Positions 1 through 6,632 of a DNA stretch of 9,963 nt are shown here, piece after piece. A model generated the notes under the pieces. The model was not told the DNA's origin and searched no databases. It saw nothing but the letters and a program-made list of their open reading frames with translations. How positions within the stretch are numbered: the stretch's first letter is position 1; every line of letters starts with the position of its first letter. The position numbers were made by a program, and so were the translations under genes. Origin of the DNA: Comamonadaceae bacterium. GTDB lineage: Bacteria; Pseudomonadota; Gammaproteobacteria; Burkholderiales; Burkholderiaceae_C. The stretch is taken from the NCBI GenBank assembly GCA_947374485.1, contig CANCCF010000152.1:1-9963 (forward strand), given 5' to 3'.

Positions 1-179
1 CGGGTGAAACGGGCAATCTCTACGCGCAGCAATACCAAGTAGGCACACGTTGACGGGGCCCCCGGAGTGTGCGGGTAGGTAGCATCGAGCCGTCCGGGTG
101 ACCGGCGGCCCAGATTAATGGTGGTCACGCAAGGGGAAACCTTTGTGCACAGAATCCGGCTTATCGGTGGGCTTCACAC
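1..179 (+). ncRNA. rnpB: RNase P RNA (M1 RNA), 3' half, cut by the window edge
   Basis: Catalytic RNA of RNase P, which removes 5' leaders from precursor tRNAs together with the RnpA protein. The sequence matches the 3' half of bacterial type A RNase P RNA in order. GCAATACCAAGTAGG lies at 29-43. A stem is formed by GCACAC (43-48) and GTGTGC (67-72). The L15-type GGGTAGG follows, with the GGT at 74-76 that pairs with the tRNA CCA end. CAGATTAATGGT is at 111-122, and the highly conserved ACAGAATCCGGCTTA at 149-163 is followed by the 3' strand of helix P1 (GGTGGGCTTC, about 166-175). About 180 of a usual 350-400 bases are present, so the 5' half lies before the window. The exact mature 3' end (about 177-180) is estimated from E. 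coli M1 RNA. A reading frame that can be drawn from TTG at 143 runs through this RNA and should not be taken as coding. Confidence 0.93.
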
Positions 180-195
180 TTTTGCCACCTTTTTT
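166..195 (+). terminator. Intrinsic terminator at the end of rnpB
   Basis: GGTGGGC (166-172) can pair with GCCACC (184-189), leaving one bulged G and an 11-base loop. Six T residues (190-195) follow directly. This is a plausible Rho-independent terminator. Its left arm is also the 3' strand of the RNase P P1 helix, so the RNA probably refolds after processing. The stem is short and bulged, hence moderate confidence. Confidence 0.6.
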
Positions 196-229
196 GCGGT
201 ATGGTTACTGCGTCCACCACCCCATTGAC

Positions 230-234
230 GGAGG
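230..234 (+). promoter_or_regulatory. Ribosome binding site fixing the CBS gene start
   Basis: GGAGG stands four bases before the ATG at 239. It supports that start over the upstream in-frame TTG at 143, which lies inside rnpB and has no comparable site. Confidence 0.7.
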
Positions 235-238
235 CCCT

Positions 239-664
239 ATGCGACCCGTACGCGAGCTGTTGAAAAGTAACGATGCGCCCTGGAGCCTCAAGCCGCAGGA
301 CAGCGTGTTTGATGCCCTCAAAACCCTCGCCGACCACAATGTGGGCGCGCTCATGGTGATGGAGCAGGGCAGGCTGGTGGGCATCCTCTCCGAGCGCGAC
401 TACACCCGCAAGATTGCGCTGGCAGGCAGGTCCTCCAAGGACACGCAGGTGGCCGACATCATGACCGCCAAGGTGCTGACGGTGGACGCCAGGTCCCGCA
501 CCGAAGACTGCATGGCCCTGATGAGCCAAAAAAAGATCCGCCACATGCCGGTGGTCGACGGCGACAAGGTGCTGGGCATGATTTCCATCCGCGACATCAT
601 GGACGAGATCATTGCCGACCAGGAAGCCACCATCAGCCAGCTGCAAAGCTACATTGCCAGCTGA
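239..664 (+). CDS. Two-CBS-domain protein
   Basis: A 141-residue protein made almost entirely of a tandem CBS pair (Bateman module): CBS1 about residues 7-62 with the SERDYTRKI end, CBS2 about 72-126 with RHMPVVD and SIRDIM. CBS pairs bind adenine nucleotides or related ligands and usually act as energy or ligand sensors. Stand-alone versions like this are common in proteobacteria, and their partners are mostly unknown. It has no signal peptide or membrane segment, so it should be cytoplasmic. The ATG at 239 is chosen because of the GGAGG before it and because the longer frame would start inside rnpB and add 32 residues of translated RNA gene. It sits alone between rnpB and a convergent gene whose stop is seven bases away. 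I see no clear promoter in 196-238, so readthrough from rnpB is possible. The family is certain; the specific role is not. Confidence 0.9.
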   Translation: MRPVRELLKSNDAPWSLKPQDSVFDALKTLADHNVGALMVMEQGRLVGILSERDYTRKIALAGRSSKDTQVADIMTAKVLTVDARSRTEDCMALMSQKKIRHMPVVDGDKVLGMISIRDIMDEIIADQEATISQLQSYIAS

Positions 665-671
665 TGCCTGG

Positions 672-1739
672 TCAGAACTTCTCGTGCGCCGCTAAATAGC
701 GCCACTGCCCCATGGGCAGATCGCTGAGCGTCACGCGCCCCAGGCGGATGCGGCGCATGGCTTGGAGCTGCAAGCCGCCCCGTTCACACAGATACGCCAC
801 CAGGCCCGGATGCGCACCTTTGATGGCAAAGCGCAGCTTGCTTGTTCCCGTTTCTTCTGACGAGCTGTTGACGCTGAAACGGGTATGCGGCAGCGGGTTG
901 CGTTCGTCTTTCAGGGCGCGGGCAATTTTTTGCAAGGCGTCCTCGTCCACTTCGCCTGCCACATCGGCAATGATTTCGTGCTCCATCGAGCCCAGGTCTT
1001 CGCTGAGCTTGCGCGTGGTGCGCCAGTCCTGCGTGAACACCACCAGGCCGCTGGCGCCGGTTTCCAGCGGCACCTCGGCCTCCAGGTGCAGCAGGTGGCG
1101 CTTGAGCATGCGGATGTCCGAACTGTCGTGGGCATAGTGCTTGGCGGCAACCAGCAGGCTGCGGGCGCTTTGCACGCGCGGCCTGCCTGTTTGGCCGCGC
1201 GCGGGCGCACGGGCGCGGGCAGGCGCTGCGGGTTCGTCGTCGTCCTCCTCTTCCACACCGTCCAGCCAGCCCGGTGGCTTGTGCAGGATTAGCGTCACAT
1301 CGGCCATGTTGAGCAGGCTGGCGGCCGGGTCCAGGGTCACGGTTTGCTGCTGCACACGAAACGGCGGGTCTTCCACCACCACGCCGTTGACCATCACCCA
1401 GCCGCATTCGATGTACTGCTCGGCCTCGCTGCGCGAGCAGCCCTTGAGCTGCATCACGCGCTTGGAGAGGCGCTCGCCCTCATTCGCGGCCGCAGTAACG
1501 GGCTTGGGGTCACGGTCCACGGTGCGCGGGCGGTTTCTGGGCTTGGCGTTGGACGGCGCTGCCGGGCGGTTGTCGGCCATACCGGGGGCGGGGCGGTTGG
1601 CCCCCGGGTTGCTGGCGGCGTAGGCGGCGCGCTTGAGGGCGCGGTTGGACTCTGGGCGGGCCGACGCGTCGCGGGTGGGGCGCTCGGTGCGCGCCGGGGG
1701 TAGCCCTTCAGGACGCGCGGCTCGTTGGAAGGTACTCAT
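672..1739 (-). CDS. RsuA/RluB/E/F-family pseudouridine synthase-like protein, probably degenerate
   Basis: A 355-residue protein with three parts. Residues 1-88 are a basic Arg/Pro/Ala-rich, probably disordered extension. Residues about 88-135 are an S4 RNA-binding domain (RLSKRVMQ..CSRSEAEQYIE.GWVMVNG). From about 145 a pseudouridine-synthase fold follows, recognised by HKPPGW (153-158), the SGLVVFTQD strand (230-238) and the C-terminal RIRLGRVTLSDLPMGQWRYL. Family members make pseudouridine in rRNA using an Asp in a GRLDxxTxGL motif. Here that motif reads PLETGASGL (224-232), with Glu226 where the Asp belongs. The later RNRQxRRM motif also seems absent (AHPGLVAYLCERGG). Residues about 161-192 insert an acidic then Arg/Pro-rich linker. 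The S4 fold suggests RNA binding, but catalysis is doubtful. The gene overlaps its upstream neighbour by ATGA, implying translational coupling. A poorly conserved but active enzyme cannot be excluded. Confidence 0.82.
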   Translation of the reverse strand: MSTFQRAARPEGLPPARTERPTRDASARPESNRALKRAAYAASNPGANRPAPGMADNRPAAPSNAKPRNRPRTVDRDPKPVTAAANEGERLSKRVMQLKGCSRSEAEQYIECGWVMVNGVVVEDPPFRVQQQTVTLDPAASLLNMADVTLILHKPPGWLDGVEEEDDDEPAAPARARAPARGQTGRPRVQSARSLLVAAKHYAHDSSDIRMLKRHLLHLEAEVPLETGASGLVVFTQDWRTTRKLSEDLGSMEHEIIADVAGEVDEDALQKIARALKDERNPLPHTRFSVNSSSEETGTSKLRFAIKGAHPGLVAYLCERGGLQLQAMRRIRLGRVTLSDLPMGQWRYLAAHEKF

Positions 1740-2743
1740 GCGGGGCTCGATTCTTTAAAAGGGGTTTGCAGTTGCTGCAGGTGTTCCACATGGGCCAGCA
1801 GCGAGCGCCTGGCCACTGGCCAGATGCGCGGGTCCACATCGTCGTAGGCCAGCGGCAGCCACTGGTCCAGGCTGCCATGGGGGTTGGCCTGCATGACCCG
1901 CGCGATCTTGGCTTCGCGTTGCAGGCGGTGGGCTTTCAGATGGGCGATGGCCGCCAGGGCGTTGGGCATCACATGGCCGTGGGCGGGCAGGATGTACTCC
2001 GCCTGCCACTCGGTGCAGGCCAGCGCCAGTGCGTCCAGCGATTGCAGGTAATGGCCCATGTGGCCGTCCGGCGGGTCAATCACGGTGGTGCTGCCGTTGA
2101 GGATATGGTCGCCCGAAAACAGCAGGCCATCCTCTTGCAGCAGCAGGCACAGGTGGTTGGCTGCGTGGCCGGGGGTGTGGATGACGCGCAGGCTGTGCTG
2201 TGCGTCGTCCGGGTAACCCGCGGTGGCAGGCATGGGTGTGAGCCGCAGCACCTCGCCGTCCTGCAGCGCACGGTCCGGTGTGAACACGCTGGCAGCGCGT
2301 GCGGTGGCCGCCGAGGGCATGCCCAGAATGGCAGGTACAAGGGACTCAGCCGCCTTGCCCTGCGCGCACAGCGCCTGCAAAGGCTTGGCACCCGGCGCAT
2401 GGTCGGGATGCGAATGCGTGCACACAATCTGGCGGATGTTGCCACCGCTGCCATCGGGAAACACAGCGGCCTGCCACAGGCGCTGCAGATGGTCGGCATC
2501 GGCCGGGCCCGGGTCGATGGCGATGAACCCGGTGTGGACGTCGCCCACCAGGTAGCTGTTGGTGCCGGGGCCGGTCATCACGCCGGGGTTGGGTGCCGTC
2601 AGGCGCAGCACGTTGTTCAGGATGGCCACCGGCACAGCGGTCTGCCAGTCGGTGGGGGCGGGAATGGGGCCCACGTCGGGTTGGAGGATTTGCGTGGGTC
2701 TGGGCATGCGGGCCATTTTGCAACCAAAAGGGTGGCCATCCAT
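1736..2743 (-). CDS. MBL-fold metallo-hydrolase, LACTB2/glyoxalase II-like
   Basis: A 335-residue metallo-beta-lactamase-fold protein with the full dinuclear metal set: THSHPDH (His110, His112, Asp114, His115), HTPGH (His189, His193), SGDH (Asp212) and PAHGH (His255). The PGVMTGPGTNSYLVG segment (53-67) and the C-terminal helical, winged-helix-like region (about 262-325) resemble the LACTB2 group, which includes endoribonucleases and uncharacterised hydrolases. The substrate cannot be told; RNA or a thioester is possible. It is cytoplasmic, with no signal peptide. Its stop overlaps the next gene's ATG as ATGA, so it is probably co-translated with the S4/pseudouridine-synthase-like gene, an association that mildly favours an RNA role. 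The start is uncertain. ATG codons at 2743, 2716 and 2707 all lack a convincing ribosome binding site, and the first lies only 20 bases from the divergent dapF start, so a later start is quite possible. Confidence 0.88.
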   Translation of the reverse strand: MDGHPFGCKMARMPRPTQILQPDVGPIPAPTDWQTAVPVAILNNVLRLTAPNPGVMTGPGTNSYLVGDVHTGFIAIDPGPADADHLQRLWQAAVFPDGSGGNIRQIVCTHSHPDHAPGAKPLQALCAQGKAAESLVPAILGMPSAATARAASVFTPDRALQDGEVLRLTPMPATAGYPDDAQHSLRVIHTPGHAANHLCLLLQEDGLLFSGDHILNGSTTVIDPPDGHMGHYLQSLDALALACTEWQAEYILPAHGHVMPNALAAIAHLKAHRLQREAKIARVMQANPHGSLDQWLPLAYDDVDPRIWPVARRSLLAHVEHLQQLQTPFKESSPA

Positions 2744-2763
2744 GTGGGCAGATAATTGAGGCC

Positions 2764-3648
2764 ATGCGAATTCCGTTTACCAAAATGCAGGGTGCGGGCA
2801 ACGACTTTGTCGTGCTCGACGAAACCCGTGGCCGCCTCGGTCTTTCGGCTGCGCACTACCGCTTTCTGGGCAACCGCCATTTTGGTGTGGGCGCCGACCA
2901 GATCCTCAGCGTGCGGCCCTCGCCCGCCGCCGGTATTGACTTTGAATACATCATCCACAACGCCGACGGGCAGGAGGTGGAGCAGTGCGGCAACGGTGCG
3001 CGCTGCTTTGCCCGCTTTGTGCGCGACAGTGGCCTGAGCGACAAAGACACTTTGCGTGTGCAGACCATGCGGGGCGTGATCGAACCGCACCTGAATGCGG
3101 ACGGCCGCGTCACCGTGGACATGGGCGCGCCGCGCTTTGCGCCCCATGAACTTCCCTTTGACGCCAGTGGCCTGAAGCTGCAGCCGCAGGGTGACTGGGG
3201 CAACTGGTCCATCCTGCCCGTGGGGGCTGGGCACGAGGTGCTGCTGGCCACCGTTTCCATGGGCAATCCGCATGCGGTGCTGCTGGTGGACGACGTGGAC
3301 AGCGCACCGGTGGCGCTGCTGGGCCCGCAGATCCAGGCCAACCCGCGCTTCAGCCAGGGCGTGAACGTGGGCTTCATGCAGGTGCAATCGCCGGGCAGCA
3401 TCCGCCTGCGCGTGTACGAGCGTGGTGTGGGCGAGACGCTGGCCTGCGGCACGGGCGCCTGTGCCGCCGTGGTGGCTGGCATCCGCCTGGGCCTGCTGGG
3501 CAACAGCGTGGACGTCGAGACGCGAGGCGGCATATTGAGCATCTCCTGGGCCGGTGGCGACGCCCCGGTGCTGATGACCGGCCCGGCCACCACCGTGTTC
3601 CGTGGCGAGATCGAGATGCCCGACGACCTGTCTTCCCCTTCACTTTGA
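2764..3648 (+). CDS. dapF: Diaminopimelate epimerase
   Basis: Converts LL-2,6-diaminopimelate to the meso form, the last step before lysine and the peptidoglycan cross-link residue; cytoplasmic and PLP-independent. The 294-residue protein has the normal length and every signature: an N-terminal FTKMQGAGNDFVV, Asn66 in IIHNADG, the first catalytic cysteine in EQCGNGARC (Cys75), the GNPHAV segment, ERGVGET, and the second catalytic cysteine in LACGTGAC (Cys228). The ATG at 2764 matches the family N-terminus and is preceded by TTGAGG; the open frame runs further upstream, but that part does not belong to the family. It heads a tight block (DUF484 gene 10 bases on, then xerC, then the rlmI-like gene) and diverges from the MBL-fold gene. 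Confidence 0.97.
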   Translation: MRIPFTKMQGAGNDFVVLDETRGRLGLSAAHYRFLGNRHFGVGADQILSVRPSPAAGIDFEYIIHNADGQEVEQCGNGARCFARFVRDSGLSDKDTLRVQTMRGVIEPHLNADGRVTVDMGAPRFAPHELPFDASGLKLQPQGDWGNWSILPVGAGHEVLLATVSMGNPHAVLLVDDVDSAPVALLGPQIQANPRFSQGVNVGFMQVQSPGSIRLRVYERGVGETLACGTGACAAVVAGIRLGLLGNSVDVETRGGILSISWAGGDAPVLMTGPATTVFRGEIEMPDDLSSPSL

Positions 3649-3658
3649 CTGATCACCC

Positions 3659-4357
3659 ATGAGCAACCTTCTGAATTCCGCACTGGCCAACCCCATCACC
3701 GAAGACGACATTGCCAACTACCTGGCCAACACGCCGGACTTCTTTTTGCGCCATGCCGAACTATTGGCTGCCGTGCAACTGAACAGCCCGCACGGCCAGC
3801 GCGCGGTGAGTCTGCAGGAGCGCCAGGCCGAGATGTTGCGCGAAAAAATCAAACTGCTGGAGCAGCGCATCATGGAGATGCTGCGCAACGGCAATGACAA
3901 CGTCATCCTCTCCAACAAGATCATCCGCTGGGCGGGCCATCTGCTGCAGGGCGGCGATGTGCGCCAACTGCCCCGGCAACTGGCCACCGACATCGCGCAG
4001 CAGTTCGCCGTACCCCAGGTGGGCCTGCGCCTGTGGGACGTGGCCGCCGACTATGCGCATGAACCCTACGCCCAGGGCGTGAGCGATGACCTGAAATCGT
4101 TTGCCTCGTCGCTCACTGAACCTTTTTGCGGCCTGAATACCGGCTTCGAGTCGGTGAACTGGCTGGAGACGCCGGAGTCCATCACCTCGCTGGCGCTGGT
4201 TCCCCTGCGCGTGGGCCCCAGTGGTTCCAGTACCCCGGCCTTTGGCCTTTTGGTGCTGGCCTCGGGCGATGCGCAGCGCTTTACCAGCGGCATGGGCACC
4301 GACTTCTTGGCCCGCATTGGCGAGCTCGCCAGTGCCGCACTCTCGCGCCTGCGCTGA
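3659..4357 (+). CDS. DUF484 family protein (YigA-like, GAF-type fold)
   Basis: A 232-residue protein that fits the DUF484 family. The N-terminus carries the typical DIANYLANTPDFFLRHAELL (about 19-38), then the SPHGQRAVSLQERQAEMLREK region (about 43-65) and a helical, coiled-coil-like stretch to about residue 75. The remainder looks like a GAF-type sensor fold, ending in FGLLVLASGDAQRFTSGMGTDFL, a segment often seen in GAF-like proteins. Its biochemical function is unknown in the family. It is cytoplasmic and lacks membrane segments. The placement between dapF and xerC is the same as that of yigA in E. coli, which supports the assignment strongly. It begins 10 bases after dapF, and its TGA stop is followed at once by the GTG codon of xerC, so the three genes are very probably one transcript. 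Confidence 0.93.
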   Translation: MSNLLNSALANPITEDDIANYLANTPDFFLRHAELLAAVQLNSPHGQRAVSLQERQAEMLREKIKLLEQRIMEMLRNGNDNVILSNKIIRWAGHLLQGGDVRQLPRQLATDIAQQFAVPQVGLRLWDVAADYAHEPYAQGVSDDLKSFASSLTEPFCGLNTGFESVNWLETPESITSLALVPLRVGPSGSSTPAFGLLVLASGDAQRFTSGMGTDFLARIGELASAALSRLR

Positions 4358-5350
4358 GTGCACCGGCCGCGGACAGCAAGCGTGGCGGACTCCAACCCCC
4401 TGGTCGAAAAATACCTGGAGTACGTGCGCGTGGAAAAACGCCTGGCCCAGCGCACGGTGGAGCTCTACGCGCTCGACCTGCACAAGCTGCAGGCCTTTGC
4501 CACCGCAGCTGCCGTCGACCTGCTGGCGGTGCGCAACCCGCACATCCGCCGCTGGGTGGCGCAGATGCACAGCGGCGGGCGCAGCGGCCGCGGCATTGCA
4601 CTCATTCTTTCGGGTTGGCGCGGCTTCTACACCTGGCTGGGGCGGGACGGGCTGATCGCCAGCAACCCGGTCGTGGATGTGCGCGCGCCGCGCCAGGCCA
4701 AGCCCCTGCCCAAGGCACTGGGCGTGGACGACGCCGTGCAGTTTGCCGATTTCCAGAGCGATGACGACCCCTGGCTGGAGGCGCGCGATGCGGCCATGGT
4801 GGAGCTACTCTATGGCAGCGGCCTGCGCGTGGGCGAGCTCACCGGCCTGGACGTGGAAGCCAGCAGCAGTGCACGTGGCTGGCTCGACCTGCAGGCGGCC
4901 GAGGCCCATGTGCTGGGCAAGGGCGCCAAGCGCCGCACGGTGCCGGTGGGCAAGACCGCCCTGGCAGCACTGGCGCGCTGGCTGGCCCTGCGCGGCCCCA
5001 TGGGGACCTCACAGGCCGGGCCGGTGCACGCGTCCAAGGCCGACGCGGCCCGCGCCCTGTTCATCGGCCGCAACAGCACGCGCCTCACCGCCCAGTCGGT
5101 CTGGCAGCGCCTGAAACGCCGCAGCCAGCTGGCCGGGGTGCCCACGCCCGTACACCCCCACATGCTGCGCCACTCCTTTGCCAGCCACGTGCTGCAAAGC
5201 AGTGGCGACCTGCGCGCGGTGCAAGAGCTCCTGGGCCACGCCAACATCACCACCACACAGGTCTATACCCGGCTGGATTTCCAACATCTCGCCAAGGCGT
5301 ATGACGCGGCGCATCCCCGAGCCCACGCCAAGGGCAAACCTAAGGCCTAG
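4358..5350 (+). CDS. xerC: Site-specific tyrosine recombinase XerC
   Basis: Acts with XerD at dif to resolve chromosome dimers at cell division. The N-terminal SAM-like core-binding domain spans about residues 14-110 (NPLVEKYLEYVRVEKRLAQR). The catalytic domain carries all active residues: Arg157 (GSGLRVGELTGL), Lys188 (VLGKGAKRR), His268 and Arg271 (HPHMLRHSF), His294 (LLGHANITTTQVYT) and the nucleophile Tyr303. At 330 residues it is somewhat longer than E. coli XerC (298), partly through an insertion at about 212-230 and a basic C-terminal tail. The position after dapF and DUF484 favours XerC over XerD. The start is a GTG. The one at 4358 directly follows the upstream stop; a second at 4382 (giving 322 residues, V-A-D-S-N-P-L) fits the family N-terminus better. 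Neither has a clear ribosome binding site, and coupling to DUF484 translation may supply initiation. Confidence 0.95.
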   Translation: MHRPRTASVADSNPLVEKYLEYVRVEKRLAQRTVELYALDLHKLQAFATAAAVDLLAVRNPHIRRWVAQMHSGGRSGRGIALILSGWRGFYTWLGRDGLIASNPVVDVRAPRQAKPLPKALGVDDAVQFADFQSDDDPWLEARDAAMVELLYGSGLRVGELTGLDVEASSSARGWLDLQAAEAHVLGKGAKRRTVPVGKTALAALARWLALRGPMGTSQAGPVHASKADAARALFIGRNSTRLTAQSVWQRLKRRSQLAGVPTPVHPHMLRHSFASHVLQSSGDLRAVQELLGHANITTTQVYTRLDFQHLAKAYDAAHPRAHAKGKPKA

Positions 5351-5373
5351 TGGCGAGGGGTGACAATAGCCCC

Positions 5374-6555
5374 ATGAAAATGATTCGCCTGCGCGCTGGC
5401 AAAGAGCGTTCCCTCCTGCGCCGCCACCCCTGGATTTTTGAGTCGGCCATTGCCAAGGGCGGTGGCGACAGCGGCGAGACCGTGCGCGTGGAATCCCATG
5501 AAGGCCAGTTCCTGGGCTGGGCGGCCTTCAGCCCTGCGTCCAAGATCCGCGCCCGGGTCTGGAGTTTTGAGGAGGCCCAGCGCATTGACGAGGACTTCTT
5601 CAAGGCGCGCATTGCAGAGGCCGTGCAGGCCCGCGCGCGCTTTGACATCCAGAGCGATGGCGCGCGCCTGGTGCATGGCGAGTCCGACGGCCTGCCGGGC
5701 CTGATCGTGGACCGTTATGGCGACACGCTGGTGGCGCAGTTCACCTCCGCTGGTGTGGAGCGCTGGAAAGATGCGATTGCCGACGCCTTGCTGGCCGTGA
5801 CAGGTTTGAAAAAACTGTACGAGCGCTCGGATGCCAGCAGCCGCACCCTGGAAGGTCTGACGGAACAGACCGGCTGGCTGCGCGGCGAGGGCGCCACCGA
5901 CCTGGTGCTGCAGGAACACGGCTGGAAGCTGCACCTGAGCATTGCCACCGGCCACAAGACCGGTTTTTATCTGGACCAGCGCGACAGCCGCCACACCTTT
6001 GCCGCCTACACCCGGCGCCTGCAGTTCCAGCGCGTGCTCAACTGCTTTTGCTACACCGGCGGCTTCACGGTGGCAGCCCTGAGCGGCGGCGCGGCCCACG
6101 TCACCTCGATCGACTCCAGCGCCCCGGCGCTGGAACTGGGTGCCGCCAATGTGGCGCTCAACGGCTTTGAGGCCGAACGCGCCACTTGGCTGGATGCGGA
6201 TGTGAACGCCTCGTTGCGCCAGTTTGGCCAAGACGGCCGGACCTTTGACGCCATCGTGCTCGACCCGCCGAAATTCGCCCCCACCGTGGCCCATGCCGAG
6301 CGCGCCGCACGCGCCTACAAGGACATCAACCGCCTGGCCTTCAAGCTGCTGGAGCCCGGCGGCGTGCTGTTCACTTATTCCTGCTCCGGCGGCATCAGTG
6401 CCGACCTGTTCCACAAGATCGTGGCCGGTGCGGGGTCTGACGCCGGGGTGGACGGTTTCATTACCGAGCGCATGGGCGGCGCCCCCGACCACCCGATGAC
6501 AATTGCCTTCCCGGAAGGGGAATACCTCAAGGGTCTGGTGGTCATGAAACGCTAG
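5374..6555 (+). CDS. rlmI: RlmI-like 23S rRNA (cytosine-5) methyltransferase
   Basis: Class I SAM-dependent methyltransferase; in E. coli RlmI makes m5C1962 of 23S rRNA. The 393-residue length nearly equals E. coli RlmI (396). An N-terminal PUA-like domain (about 1-75, RLRAGKERSLLRRHPWIFESAI) precedes a middle domain with GESDGLPGLIVDRYGD (about 102-117) and the Rossmann domain: TGFYLDQR (196-203), motif I CYTGGF (226-231), an acidic SAM residue in TSIDSS, DPPKF (297-301) and PGGVLFTYSCSGG (328-340), whose cysteine is the likely nucleophile. The ATG at 5374 gives the family N-terminus MKMIRL; GAGGGG at 5355-5360 is a somewhat distant ribosome binding site. It lies 23 bases after xerC on the same strand, so it probably belongs to the dapF transcript. 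The exact target base rests on family membership. Confidence 0.92.
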   Translation: MKMIRLRAGKERSLLRRHPWIFESAIAKGGGDSGETVRVESHEGQFLGWAAFSPASKIRARVWSFEEAQRIDEDFFKARIAEAVQARARFDIQSDGARLVHGESDGLPGLIVDRYGDTLVAQFTSAGVERWKDAIADALLAVTGLKKLYERSDASSRTLEGLTEQTGWLRGEGATDLVLQEHGWKLHLSIATGHKTGFYLDQRDSRHTFAAYTRRLQFQRVLNCFCYTGGFTVAALSGGAAHVTSIDSSAPALELGAANVALNGFEAERATWLDADVNASLRQFGQDGRTFDAIVLDPPKFAPTVAHAERAARAYKDINRLAFKLLEPGGVLFTYSCSGGISADLFHKIVAGAGSDAGVDGFITERMGGAPDHPMTIAFPEGEYLKGLVVMKR

Positions 6556-6632
6556 CCTCACCCGGCACGGGGCGCTGCCCCAGGCTTGAATTGACCGATA
6601 CACTCCCTACCTGCTGATTTTGGGCTCCCACC

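Noticed and set aside
182..205. TTGCCA and TATGGT as a promoter for the CBS gene
   Set aside because: The spacer is only 12 bases and the first element overlaps the rnpB terminator.
694..705. CGCT-AAAT-AGCG inverted repeat between the convergent genes as a shared terminator
   Set aside because: Only four base pairs, no T-run, and it lies inside the coding end of the minus-strand gene.
1766..2755. A 329-codon + strand frame opposite the MBL hydrolase
   Set aside because: It is the complement of a gene with a complete metal-binding motif set, and shows no recognisable domain of its own.
2718..2756. TTGCAA (2718-2723) and GATAAT (2751-2756) as a dapF promoter
   Set aside because: The spacing of 27 bases is far too long for sigma-70, so the pair is not a promoter as it stands.
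6569..6581. GGGGC-GCT-GCCCC hairpin after rlmI as a terminator
   Set aside because: No T-run follows, so it is not a standard Rho-independent terminator; it may only slow polymerase or be chance in high-GC sequence.
5347..6603. A 418-codon open frame on the minus strand opposite rlmI
   Set aside because: It is a mirror of a high-GC coding strand. The + strand holds every RlmI motif; the minus translation shows no known domain and runs past the gene only by chance.
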